64,000 nt of DNA from Xanthobacteraceae bacterium (GCA_019454205.1 CP075369.1:310001-374000); one strand, 5' to 3'; numbered from the stretch's first letter, positions 45,521 through 53,265 are shown. The notes: generated from the letters alone by a model not told the origin. Translations and numbers: made by a program.

Positions 45521-45904
45521 ATGTCGTTCGGCAAAATTCCGGGAATGGAAATTCCGCACGAGATGCGCGCCTTCGCCGAGAAAAGCGTAGAGCAGGCGAA
45601 GACTGCGTTCGACAACTACATCAGCCACGCGACCAAGGCGATGAATGCGGTCGAAGGTTCCGCGAATGCGATGCAATCGGGCGCCAAGGACATTGGCCGC
45701 CAGGCCCTCGGCTTTGCCGAGGAGAATGTGGCCGCTGCTTTTGCCTTCGCCGAGAAGGTCGTCCGCGCCGGTGGGCCGGAAGAAATCATGCGTCTGCAGG
45801 CTGAGTTCGCAAAGGAAACCATGCAGAAGCTGACCGAGCAGTCCAAGGTGATGGGCGAGCAGGTGGCGACCGCCGCCCGCGAGGCAACCAAGCCCCGGAC
45901 CTGA
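45521..45904 (+). CDS. phaP: Phasin family protein 1
   Basis: A 127-residue, almost entirely alpha-helical amphipathic protein with MRAFAEKSVEQAKTAFDNYISHATKAM and FAEENVAAAFAFAEKVVRAGGPEEIMRLQAEFAKETMQKLTEQSK, the phasin_2 pattern. Phasins coat polyhydroxybutyrate granules and control their number and size. A good AGGAGG-like site (GGGAGGTAG) precedes the ATG. A second phasin gene follows 170 bases downstream, and acetoacetyl-CoA synthetase elsewhere in the window fits polyhydroxybutyrate turnover. Confidence 0.9.
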   Translation: MSFGKIPGMEIPHEMRAFAEKSVEQAKTAFDNYISHATKAMNAVEGSANAMQSGAKDIGRQALGFAEENVAAAFAFAEKVVRAGGPEEIMRLQAEFAKETMQKLTEQSKVMGEQVATAAREATKPRT

Positions 45905-45924
45905 GCCGCTTATCGGGTGGAACC

Positions 45925-45954
45925 TTGCATCGCAATATTTATGTTGCGATGCAA
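45925..45954. promoter_or_regulatory. Tandem TTGC-N3-GCAA operator before phasin 2 (PhaR-like)
   Basis: TTGCATCGCAA and TTGCGATGCAA stand 8 bases apart, each a TTGC-N3-GCAA dyad and together a perfect 11-bp inverted repeat. PhaR, the polyhydroxybutyrate-responsive repressor of alphaproteobacteria, binds TGC/GCA-rich dyads in phasin promoters, so this is its likely site; the assignment is by motif and context only. Confidence 0.65.
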
Positions 45955-46071
45955 CAAAACCCGTGCTAGGGAGTTTCCAAGACTGGTGGACCCGCGGGCG
46001 GTGACGCTCGCCATACGCCGCCCGGAGCAGGACGGCGTGTGCCCCTCGCAAATCCAGTAGGAGACCTAGCC

Positions 46072-46497
46072 ATGACCGAGATGCCGAAATTCGAAATGCC
46101 GAAGACCGAAGTCCCGGAAGTCGTCCGCGAACTCGCGGAGAAGGGCGTGAAGCAGGCCAAGGACGCCTACGAGAAGATGAAGTCGGCGGCCGAAGAAACC
46201 ACCGATCTGCTCGAGACGACCTACACCACCGCCTCGAAGGGTGCGGCGGAGTTCAACGCGAAGGCGCTCGAAGCGCTCCGTGCGAACGTGAACGCTTCCT
46301 TCGACTACACCAGCAAGATGCTCGGCTCGAAGACGCTGGCCGACGCCGCGGAGCTTTCGACCACCTATTTCCGCGCGCAATTCGAAGCGCTGACCGCGCA
46401 GGCCAAGGATCTCTCCGCGCTCGCGCAGAAGATCGCCACCGACACTTCGGAGCCGATCAAGTCCGGCGTTGCCAAGAACTTTAAGGCGTTCTCGTAA
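46072..46497 (+). CDS. phaP: Phasin family protein 2
   Basis: A 141-residue helical protein opening MTEMPKFEMPKTEVPEVVRELAEKGVKQAKDAYEKMKSAAEETTDLLETTY, typical of alphaproteobacterial phasins, with FNAKALEALRANVNASFDYTSKMLGSKTLADA following. It shares the general heptad-rich pattern but little exact sequence with phasin 1. I choose the ATG at 46072, which has TAGGAG upstream. A tandem dyad that looks like a PhaR site is about 120 bases before the start, and a strong terminator follows the stop. Confidence 0.92.
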   Translation: MTEMPKFEMPKTEVPEVVRELAEKGVKQAKDAYEKMKSAAEETTDLLETTYTTASKGAAEFNAKALEALRANVNASFDYTSKMLGSKTLADAAELSTTYFRAQFEALTAQAKDLSALAQKIATDTSEPIKSGVAKNFKAFS

Positions 46498-46520
46498 CCC
46501 GAGCCGTCTGCAGATTGCGA

Positions 46521-46548
46521 AGCCCGGACCGCAAGGTCCGGGCTTTTG
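46521..46548 (+). terminator. Rho-independent terminator after phasin 2
   Basis: A 10-bp stem AGCCCGGACC/GGTCCGGGCT with loop GCAA is followed by TTTGCTTG, 24 bases after the phasin stop. Confidence 0.85.
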
Positions 46549-46648
46549 CTTGCCTGTAGAGGGCGGCAAACCGGACCCTTGCAATGCCCGGCGGTTTGCA
46601 AGACATTCCGCCCGCGTCGCGGCCCCGGAAGGGCCTCCCGCGCTATGT

Positions 46649-46725
46649 GCAGCAGTAGCTCAGTTGGTTAGAGCGCCGGTCTGTGGAACCGGAGGTCGGT
46701 GGTTCAAGTCCACCCTGCTGTACCA
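46649..46725 (+). tRNA. tRNA-His (anticodon GTG)
   Basis: The cloverleaf folds cleanly: acceptor GCAGCAG/CTGCTGT, anticodon stem CCGGT/ACCGG around CTGTGGA with GTG at 46683-46685, T arm GGTGG-TTCAAGT-CCACC, and an encoded CCA after discriminator A. Base -1 is T, not the G found in most bacterial tRNA-His; loss of G-1 with A73 is the known alphaproteobacterial form. It lies alone between the phasin terminator and a convergent membrane protein gene. Confidence 0.96.
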
Positions 46726-46731
46726 CTCAAA

Positions 46732-47178
46732 TCAGGCGGTATAAGCGCGCCCCTTCAGCTCAAGCACCGCGAATAGCGCGAGCAGCAAAGTCTTTGAGGA
46801 TTCCGCCGCGACCGAAAGCCCGTGAAGCGGGGAAGGCGGCAACGGCTGGCCCGCAATGACGAGCGCCGTGCGCGCGCTGAGCTGCGGGAAAATCCAGAGC
46901 GCTTCAACGGCCAGAATGGCCGCGAGCACCACGAAAAAAATGAGGCGATAGCGCCGTAATCCCGCGAGCAGGATGAGAAGCGCCAGTCCCGCCAGCAGTC
47001 CCCATTCGATCCGCGCCAGCATCGCGAAGGTGTGCGTGCCGACATCGAGCGCGACCGGCCGCGTCAGCGACGGCGCTGCGAATTTCGCAACCGTTGCGAT
47101 GAAGGAAACGCCGATCACTATACCCGACCACAACGCGCAGTAGAGCGCGAGCGCGGGGCTTTTCCAGGCAGAATTCAT
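46732..47178 (-). CDS. Small integral membrane protein of unknown function
   Basis: A 148-residue protein with four predicted membrane helices: WKSPALALYCALWSGIVIGVSFIATVAKF, ARIEWGLLAGLALLILLAG, RLIFFVVLAAILAVEALWIFPQL, and a C-terminal SSKTLLLALFAVLEL. The pattern is like small DUF4149-type membrane proteins, but I cannot confirm the family. It is followed on the other strand by tRNA-His and preceded on its own strand by the truncated hemoglobin gene, so the two may form a unit. Confidence 0.6.
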   Translation of the reverse strand: MNSAWKSPALALYCALWSGIVIGVSFIATVAKFAAPSLTRPVALDVGTHTFAMLARIEWGLLAGLALLILLAGLRRYRLIFFVVLAAILAVEALWIFPQLSARTALVIAGQPLPPSPLHGLSVAAESSKTLLLALFAVLELKGRAYTA

Positions 47179-47205
47179 ACTGTGGCTCTTGAGACGGTTC
47201 TTGTT

Positions 47206-47664
47206 TCAGTGGGAGGCGACGAAAGGTTTCAGGTTCGTCGTATCCTCGCCACGGTGGAACGCAATCGCAAGCCGGAAACTATGCGCGATGCGCTCCGCAA
47301 GCAGGCTGATCGCAGCGGCATCCCCGGCCTCGAATACTTCGTTCGCGGTAGCGCGGAACAGCTTGATCCAGCGCTGGAAGTGCTCGTCGGAAAGCTCGTC
47401 CATCCGCAGATGCGGGGAGAGCGGTCGGCCTTCGTAGCCGCGCGTTTTCAGCAGCAGCGAAGACCAGAACGCACACATCTTTTCGAGATGGACCGGCCAT
47501 CGCTCCGAGGCGATCTCGCGGTCGAAGATTGGTCCGATCAGTTCGTCCTTCTGTACCGAAGCGTAGAAGCGATGCACCAGCGCACGGATACTGTCCTCAT
47601 TGACGGAGGCAAGGCTTGCGCCGTCGAGCGGAGAGGAGGCGGCACTTTGCACGGGAATGGTCAC
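47206..47664 (-). CDS. Group III truncated hemoglobin
   Basis: A 152-residue heme protein of the group III (P) truncated globins. Family marks are SIRALVHRFYASVQKDELIGPIFDREI (B helix Phe-Tyr), HLEKMCAFWSSLLLKTRGYEGRP and PHLRMDELSDEHFQRWIKLF, containing the proximal His. The start appears to be GTG (47662-47664). Members have been linked to nitric oxide, peroxide or oxygen handling under low oxygen; no regulatory site for such stress is seen here. It precedes a four-helix membrane protein gene on the same strand. Confidence 0.9.
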   Translation of the reverse strand: MTIPVQSAASSPLDGASLASVNEDSIRALVHRFYASVQKDELIGPIFDREIASERWPVHLEKMCAFWSSLLLKTRGYEGRPLSPHLRMDELSDEHFQRWIKLFRATANEVFEAGDAAAISLLAERIAHSFRLAIAFHRGEDTTNLKPFVASH

Positions 47665-47761
47665 GGCACATCGAACCTTTCACGGCGAAGTCTAGCGAAA
47701 AAATCCTGCGCTTTCTTGCGCTGGATCAAGGACGGCGGAATTCCGCGCCGCCGTCCTCGCA

Positions 47762-48331
47762 TCAGGCCTTCTTGCGATAGATCGCCAGCGTCTTGAACTC
47801 TTCCGCCTTCCCGAAGCCGGAGTCTTTCGCCCATTGCTCGACCACCGGCTGCGCGCGATCCCAGGCCATCGACTTCGTGTAGAAAATCATGTGGCCGCCG
47901 GGATTAAGTTTCGCGGTGAACAGGTCGCAGAGCTGACGGTCGGTCAGGCCGCCGTAATCGTCCATCGCAGGTGCGCGGAACTCGCAAAGATGCACCAGCG
48001 CCACCGCGTCGAAGTTCGGCAGCAGCTTCGGTTCGAGCACGTAGATGTCGCCGAAGAACGCCTTGTAGCTGCGCGAGACTTCCGGCCTCTCGATGGCGAG
48101 CTTCACATAGGCTTCCGCCTCCTCGATGGATGCGGTGATGCCGAGCACGCGATTGCCGGAGCCATTCTCGTGGCAACGAATGCCGACATGATGATGGGTG
48201 CCGGTGCCGAAGTGAAAGATATTGGAATCCTTCACGCCGCGCGCTTCGAGATAGTCGGTGACATGCACGTCGCAGGGGCAGATGTCGTAGTTCATGCCCC
48301 AGAAGTCCGTGTAATAGCTCATCTTCCCCAT
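47762..48331 (-). CDS. Uncharacterised 189-residue protein, possibly methyltransferase-like
   Basis: The ATG at 48331 has GGGAGA upstream and gives MGKMSYYTDFWGMNYDICPCDVHVTDYLEARGV. The segment SNIFHFGTGTHHHVGIRC resembles the glycine-rich loop of class I SAM-dependent methyltransferases, and LLPNFDAVALVHLCEF with KLNPGGHMIFYTKSM fits later strands of that fold, but key residues are weak. The CPCDVH motif and the HHH triplet might bind a metal. No membrane segment or signal is seen. It lies 24 bases after the stop of the SbmA-like gene on the same strand. Confidence 0.6.
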   Translation of the reverse strand: MGKMSYYTDFWGMNYDICPCDVHVTDYLEARGVKDSNIFHFGTGTHHHVGIRCHENGSGNRVLGITASIEEAEAYVKLAIERPEVSRSYKAFFGDIYVLEPKLLPNFDAVALVHLCEFRAPAMDDYGGLTDRQLCDLFTAKLNPGGHMIFYTKSMAWDRAQPVVEQWAKDSGFGKAEEFKTLAIYRKKA

Positions 48332-48354
48332 GGAAGCGTTCTCCCTCTTTTTCT

Positions 48355-50064
48355 TTAGCTTGCACGCGCCGCTGCCGGCGGCAATGCGATGGTTTGTCCG
48401 TGAAGCGTAACGAGCGCGCTGCTGCGCGCAAGCGACAGCACGATGGTGCCGGGCAGGTTGCGCGCGAGCGCCTCGTACATCTGTTTCGTGGCGTCGCCGT
48501 CCAGGTTCGAGGTGGTATCGTCCAGCAATAATATGTCCGGATTGCGCAGGATGGCGCGTGCAAAGGCGACACGCTGCTGTTCGCCGCCGGAAAGCATCGA
48601 ACCCCATTCCGCGTCCTCGTCGAGTCGCGCCGCGAGATAGCCGAGGCCTACCTGTTCGAGCACGTCGCGAAGCCGCGAATCGTCCACTTCCTCCCGTGGC
48701 GTCGGATAGGAGATGACCGTTCGCAGCGAACCGAGCGGGAAGTAGAAGCGCTGTGGCATTGCGAGGAGCTTTCCATCGGGAAGCGAAATCTCGCCGCTGC
48801 CGCGCGTCCATACGCCCGCGAGCGCGCGCAGGATGCTCGACTTGCCGGAGCCGGATTGCCCTTCCATCAACGTGCGGGAGCTGGATGCGAGCGAAAGTTT
48901 GTCGAGTGCCGCGATGGCGCGTCCGTCGGGCAGCTTCACCACGAGATCGCTGGCTTGCAAGTCGCCGTTCATGGTCTTGCCGAAACGGATCAGGGCTTTT
49001 TCGTCCTGCGGCGCGTCGACTTTGCCAAGCGCTTCGTCGAGTTGCGCGATGCGGTCCATGCTCGCCTTCCATTCCGCTATCTTCGCGTAGGAATGGAGGA
49101 AAAATGCGAAGGCAATATCCACGCGCTGGAATGCGAGCGCGCCCTGCATCAGCGAGCCGAGCGGAATCGCGCCGAGGAAATAGGCGGGACTCGCGACCAG
49201 CGTCGGAAACACCAGCGACCATTGCGTATAGCCGGTGACGAAGAATGTCAGTCCCGACTGGCGGCGGATCAGGCGCGTCCAGTTACGCACCAGATTGCCG
49301 AAACGCGTGCCGAGTACCTCGCGCTCAATCTTCTCGCCGCGCATCAGCGCGATCGGTTCGGAGTGGTCCCACGCGCGGGTAATCGCAAAGCGATAATCGG
49401 ATTCGAAACGCTGCTGATTGAAATTGTACGCAATCAGCGGCTTGCCGATCCAGTGCGCGATCAGTGTGCCGACCGCCGCATAAAGAATTGCGATCCAGAA
49501 CAAATAGCCGGGGAAGGTGAGGTCGGTGCCGAACACGACGAATGGCGCCGCGCTGGAAAGCCCCCAGAGGATGTACGCAAAGGAGACGAGCGCGATCAGG
49601 CTGCCGAGAAAATTGTAACCGAGATCGTGGGTCTTCTGGAGAAAGATGAGAATGTCGTTCGCGATACGCAGGTGCGTGTTGTCGACGTCGTGGCCGAGCA
49701 CGCGCATCTTGTAGTGGCGCGCGTCCGCCATCCAGCGGTTTACATATTGCTCCGTCATCCAGCGCCGCCAGCGCATGATGAGCATTTGTCCGAAGTAGAA
49801 CTGCGCCATCGTCGCGAGCGCGGTCCAGAGCGCGATGCCGCCGAACAGCAGCAGCGCATACATGAAGTCGTCCCAGTCCCGGTTCTGGATTGCGTTGAAG
49901 AAGTAGGCGTTCCAGTGGTTGAACGCGACCAGCGCATAGACCACGCCGAACTCGGCGGCGATCACGGCAAACAGCAGGAGTCGTGCCTGCCATCTTTCCT
50001 CGGAGCGGAAATAGGGGACCGCGAGCGCAAAGAACGTCCGCAGGACTTCGGCGATCTGTTTCAT
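48355..50064 (-). CDS. SbmA/YddA-like ABC transporter (fused membrane and ATPase domains)
   Basis: A 569-residue half-transporter: an ABC_membrane_2 domain with about six helices (WNAYFFNAIQNRDW..., FESDYRFAITRAWDHSEPIALMRGE, residues 20-340) and a C-terminal ATPase with Walker A GQSGSGKS (402-409), Q loop at MPQRF and LSGGEQQR (491-498). Two catalytic residues look altered: Walker B reads ILLLDD, so the usual Glu is Asp516, and the H-loop His is absent (SLARSSAL around 547). The family imports or exports peptides or vitamin B12-like compounds. It precedes the uncharacterised 189-residue gene. Confidence 0.88.
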   Translation of the reverse strand: MKQIAEVLRTFFALAVPYFRSEERWQARLLLFAVIAAEFGVVYALVAFNHWNAYFFNAIQNRDWDDFMYALLLFGGIALWTALATMAQFYFGQMLIMRWRRWMTEQYVNRWMADARHYKMRVLGHDVDNTHLRIANDILIFLQKTHDLGYNFLGSLIALVSFAYILWGLSSAAPFVVFGTDLTFPGYLFWIAILYAAVGTLIAHWIGKPLIAYNFNQQRFESDYRFAITRAWDHSEPIALMRGEKIEREVLGTRFGNLVRNWTRLIRRQSGLTFFVTGYTQWSLVFPTLVASPAYFLGAIPLGSLMQGALAFQRVDIAFAFFLHSYAKIAEWKASMDRIAQLDEALGKVDAPQDEKALIRFGKTMNGDLQASDLVVKLPDGRAIAALDKLSLASSSRTLMEGQSGSGKSSILRALAGVWTRGSGEISLPDGKLLAMPQRFYFPLGSLRTVISYPTPREEVDDSRLRDVLEQVGLGYLAARLDEDAEWGSMLSGGEQQRVAFARAILRNPDILLLDDTTSNLDGDATKQMYEALARNLPGTIVLSLARSSALVTLHGQTIALPPAAARAS

Positions 50065-50162
50065 TGTCGGGGAAAACCGGCGCGATAAAAGTTACGCGGA
50101 CTATACAGGCCGGACGCCGTCGCGGAAGCGGGAACGCCCGGTGCCGTTGCGCCGCAGCGAAG

Positions 50163-51656
50163 TTAACGGCTGCGCGGTTCGCGCGGTCCGTTCTTGCGAT
50201 GGCGGATGCCGAGCGACTTGATGCGGGAGGCGAGCGTGGTCGGCTTGATGTCGAGCAGCTCGGCCGCGCCGCCACGGCCGAATATCTTGCCGCCGCAGGC
50301 GTCGAGTGCGGCCATGATATTGGTGCGGTCCCGCTCGCGCCGCGCATCTTCGGTAACGACCTGCGCTGCGGCATTCGCCGTGCGGTGCGCGGCGACGGGC
50401 CGCGGCAAATCGATCCTGATTGCGCCGCCGCGCGCCAGCATCGCGCCGCGCTCGATCACGTTCTGCAACTCCCGTGCGTTGCCTGGCCATGCGTATTCGA
50501 TCATGCGGCGCATGTCGGCTTCGGAGATTTTCGAGGAGGAGGCCGTGCGCAGCTTGCGGTTCGCGCTTGCAAGGAAATGCGCGGCGAGCAGCGGAATGTC
50601 TTCGCGGCGCTCGCGCAGCGGCGGCGCTTCGATCGCGATCACGCTGAGCCGATAATAGAGTTCGCTGCGGAAACTGCCGCGCCGCACGGCCGCTTTCAGG
50701 TCGCGGTTGGTGGCGGCGATCACGCGGGTATCCAGCCTTGGCGCACTGTGCGTTTTCGCCGGCGTGCTTTCGCTTTGTTCGAAGACACGCAACAGCCGGT
50801 CTTGCGCTTCTAGCGGCAGGTCGCCTGCTTCGTCGAGAAACAGGGTGCCGCCGTCGGCCAGTTCGATGCGGCCGGAATCGCTTCTTCCGTCGCCGAACAG
50901 TTCGGCTTCGGCATCGGCGCGCGAGAGCGTTGCACAATTCACGCGGATGAATGGATGCTCGCCACGGATACTCGCTTCGTGGATCGTGCGAGCGATCAGT
51001 TCCTTGCCGGTGCCGCTCTCGCCCGCGATCAGCACGCTGAGGCGGGAAGGGGCCGCGATCTCGATCTGACGCACGATCTGCTGCATCGCCGCGCTCTCGC
51101 CGACGATGCCGCGGCGATTACCCTCGATGCGGATTTCTTCCTGCAAATAGGCGTTTTCGCGCTCAAGTTTCTCACGAAGACGGCCGACTTCCGCGAGCGC
51201 TTCGCGCAGGCGTTCGTCATCCACGCGGCGCTGCGTGATATCACGGAATACGATCACCGCGCCGACCACGACGCCACGATCCTCGATCGGCGTTGAAGTA
51301 TATTCGACGAAAAAGAACGAGCCGTCTTTCCGCCAGAACACTTCGTCCGAGACCTGATGCACGGCACCGTCTCGGAACGCCGCATAAATCGGGCAGTCGT
51401 GATTGTGATAATGCGAACCATCGGAGTGGCTGTGATGCACCGTAGTGTGCATGTCCTTGCCGATGAGGTCTTCCGCGTTCCAGCCCAGCATGCGTGCGGC
51501 TGCGGGATTTACGAACGTGGTTTTACCTTCCGCGTTCACACCGTAGATGCCTTCGCCCGCGGCTTCGAGGATGAGGCGGTTGTCGCGCGCGACGTCCCGA
51601 AAGAAGCGTTCGCTGCTTTCCGGTTTTGCCTCTTTCTTTGGCGCTGCTCTGCCCAT
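50163..51656 (-). CDS. PAS-AAA+-Fis regulator resembling sigma-54 activators but lacking GAFTGA
   Basis: A 497-residue regulator. Residues 20-145 form a PAS domain with a His/Cys-rich stretch (HHSHSDGSHYHNHDCP). The AAA+ domain has Walker A GESGTGKE (212-219), Walker B GTLFLDE and the arginine-finger segment ELYYRLSV, and a Fis-type helix-turn-helix ends the protein (KIFGRGGAAELLDIKPTTLASRIK). Between ELFG and SGRIELADGG, where sigma-54 activators carry GAFTGA, only DGRSD remains, so the sigma-54 contact loop is gone. It is divergent from the cyanate importer/cyanase operon and likely controls it. No clear ribosome site is seen. Confidence 0.9.
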   Translation of the reverse strand: MGRAAPKKEAKPESSERFFRDVARDNRLILEAAGEGIYGVNAEGKTTFVNPAAARMLGWNAEDLIGKDMHTTVHHSHSDGSHYHNHDCPIYAAFRDGAVHQVSDEVFWRKDGSFFFVEYTSTPIEDRGVVVGAVIVFRDITQRRVDDERLREALAEVGRLREKLERENAYLQEEIRIEGNRRGIVGESAAMQQIVRQIEIAAPSRLSVLIAGESGTGKELIARTIHEASIRGEHPFIRVNCATLSRADAEAELFGDGRSDSGRIELADGGTLFLDEAGDLPLEAQDRLLRVFEQSESTPAKTHSAPRLDTRVIAATNRDLKAAVRRGSFRSELYYRLSVIAIEAPPLRERREDIPLLAAHFLASANRKLRTASSSKISEADMRRMIEYAWPGNARELQNVIERGAMLARGGAIRIDLPRPVAAHRTANAAAQVVTEDARRERDRTNIMAALDACGGKIFGRGGAAELLDIKPTTLASRIKSLGIRHRKNGPREPRSR

Positions 51657-51681
51657 TCGATTGCACGCTCGGCGGATTTGC

Positions 51682-51712
51682 TACGAAATATCGTACATAA
51701 CGAAATATCGTA
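51682..51712. promoter_or_regulatory. Tandem TACGA-N4-TCGTA dyads in the cyanate-locus promoter region
   Basis: Two 14-base dyads, TACGAAATATCGTA (51682-51695) and AACGAAATATCGTA (51699-51712), repeat at 17-base spacing and are themselves flanked by GC...GC to make a larger palindrome. They lie 26 bases before the regulator start and 69-99 bases upstream of the sigma-54 -24 element, the normal distance for an enhancer. The likely ligand is the Fis-type regulator encoded beside them. Confidence 0.8.
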
Positions 51713-51780
51713 GCAGCCAAGACGCTGAAATGTCTAGAGAAAGAAACTATTTTCGCACTTCGTAATCGCCAGCCGAAAAC

Positions 51781-51796
51781 TGGCACCGCGTTTGCT
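51781..51796 (+). promoter_or_regulatory. Sigma-54 (-24/-12) promoter of the cyanate operon
   Basis: TGGCAC-CGCGT-TTGCT matches the sigma-54 consensus, with exactly ten bases between the invariant GG and GC. Transcription would start near 51808, about 25 bases before the ATG of the substrate-binding protein at 51833. Confidence 0.85.
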
Positions 51797-51832
51797 CCCT
51801 CTGCAGCAGCTTTTTTCCGTGAGGGAGCCGTC

Positions 51833-53212
51833 ATGTCCATGTTTCGTAACCCCTTCGACCCCAAGCAGCGTCTGACCAAGGGCTGTCCGTGCGGGCAACA
51901 TGCGAGCACCGAGGAGCACGATCACGCGCTCCGCTTGCAGTCGCAGGAGGTCTCTTCAAGCGACGAAAAGAATTATGAGAATGTCGTGGCTGGCGCCGTG
52001 CTGCGCGCGATGTTCCCGAAGGACAATGCGCGCCGCGCATTCTTGCAATCGGTCGGTGCGTCCACGGCGCTCGCCGCGATTTCGCACTTCTTCCCTCTTG
52101 GCACCGCGACCGAAGTTTTCGCGCAGGCCAAGCCGCTGGAGAAGAAAGACCTCAAAGTCGGCTTCATCCCGATCACCTGCGCCACGCCGATCATCATGGC
52201 AAAGCCGATGGGCTTCTACGAGAAGCACGGCCTCAACGTCGACGTGATCAAGACCGCGGGTTGGGCGGTCGTGCGCGACAAGACCATCAACAAGGAATAC
52301 GACGCCGCGCACATGCTCTCGCCGATGCCGCTCGCGATCACGCTCGGAGCCGGTTCAAACCCGATCCCGTATACGATGCCGGCGGTCGAGAACATCAACG
52401 GCCAGGCCATCACGCTCAGCATCAAGCACAAGGACAAGCGCGATCCGAAGTCGTGGAAGGGCTTCAAGTTCGCGGTTCCGTTCGATTACTCGATGCACAA
52501 TTATCTGCTCCGCTACTATCTTGCGGAACACGGCATCGACCCGGACACCGACGTGCAGATCCGCGCGGTGCCGCCGCCGGAGATGGTCGCGAACCTTCGC
52601 GCCGACAACATCGACGGCTTCCTTGCTCCCGATCCGGTGAACCAGCGCGCGGTCTATGACGGCGTCGGGTTCATCCATATCCTCTCGAAGGAAATCTGGG
52701 ACCGCCATCCGTGCTGCGCCTTCGCGGCGTCGCAGGAGTTCGTCAAATCCTCGCCGAACACCTACGCCGCGTTGCTGAAGGCGATCATCGACGCGACCGC
52801 CTTCGCTACCAAGCAGGAGAACCGCAAGCAGATCGCGGAATCCATCGCGCCTGCCAACTATCTCAACCAGCCGGTGACGGTGGTCGAACAGGTGCTGACC
52901 GGCACCTTCGCCAACGGCCTCGGCAACGTGAAGAAGGTGCCGGACCGCATCGACTTCGACCCGTTCCCCTACGAGTCCTTCGCGATCTGGATTCTCACCC
53001 AGATGAAGCGCTGGGGTCAGATCAAGGGCGACATCAAGTATTCGGACGTGGCGAAGCAGGTCTTCCTCGCGACCGACACCACGAGGCTCATGAAGGAAGT
53101 CGGTCTCAAGCCACCGGCTTCCACCACCAAGACTTTCTCGGTGATGGGCAAGGTGTTCGATCCGTCCAAGCCTGAGGATTACATCAAGAGTTTCAAGATC
53201 AAGCGCACCTGA
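51833..53212 (+). CDS. CmpA/NrtA-family substrate-binding protein, probably for cyanate
   Basis: A 459-residue binding protein of the nitrate/bicarbonate/cyanate type: LKVGFIPITCATPIIMAKPMGFYEKHGLNVDVIKTAGWAVVRDK, PMPLAITLGAGS and VPPPEMVANLRADNIDGFLAPDP. It is exported by a Tat leader, RRAFLQSVGASTALA at residues 67-81, preceded by an unusually long 66-residue n-region holding CPCGQHASTEEHDH (Cys18, Cys20, His23, His29, His31). It is the first gene after the sigma-54 promoter and is followed by permease, ATPase and cyanase genes, so cyanate is the likely substrate; nitrate or nitrite remain possible. Confidence 0.88.
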   Translation: MSMFRNPFDPKQRLTKGCPCGQHASTEEHDHALRLQSQEVSSSDEKNYENVVAGAVLRAMFPKDNARRAFLQSVGASTALAAISHFFPLGTATEVFAQAKPLEKKDLKVGFIPITCATPIIMAKPMGFYEKHGLNVDVIKTAGWAVVRDKTINKEYDAAHMLSPMPLAITLGAGSNPIPYTMPAVENINGQAITLSIKHKDKRDPKSWKGFKFAVPFDYSMHNYLLRYYLAEHGIDPDTDVQIRAVPPPEMVANLRADNIDGFLAPDPVNQRAVYDGVGFIHILSKEIWDRHPCCAFAASQEFVKSSPNTYAALLKAIIDATAFATKQENRKQIAESIAPANYLNQPVTVVEQVLTGTFANGLGNVKKVPDRIDFDPFPYESFAIWILTQMKRWGQIKGDIKYSDVAKQVFLATDTTRLMKEVGLKPPASTTKTFSVMGKVFDPSKPEDYIKSFKIKRT

Positions 53213-53265
53213 CACCCAACCACGTCATGGCTGGAATATTCCGGCCATGACGGCGGAGAACGAAC

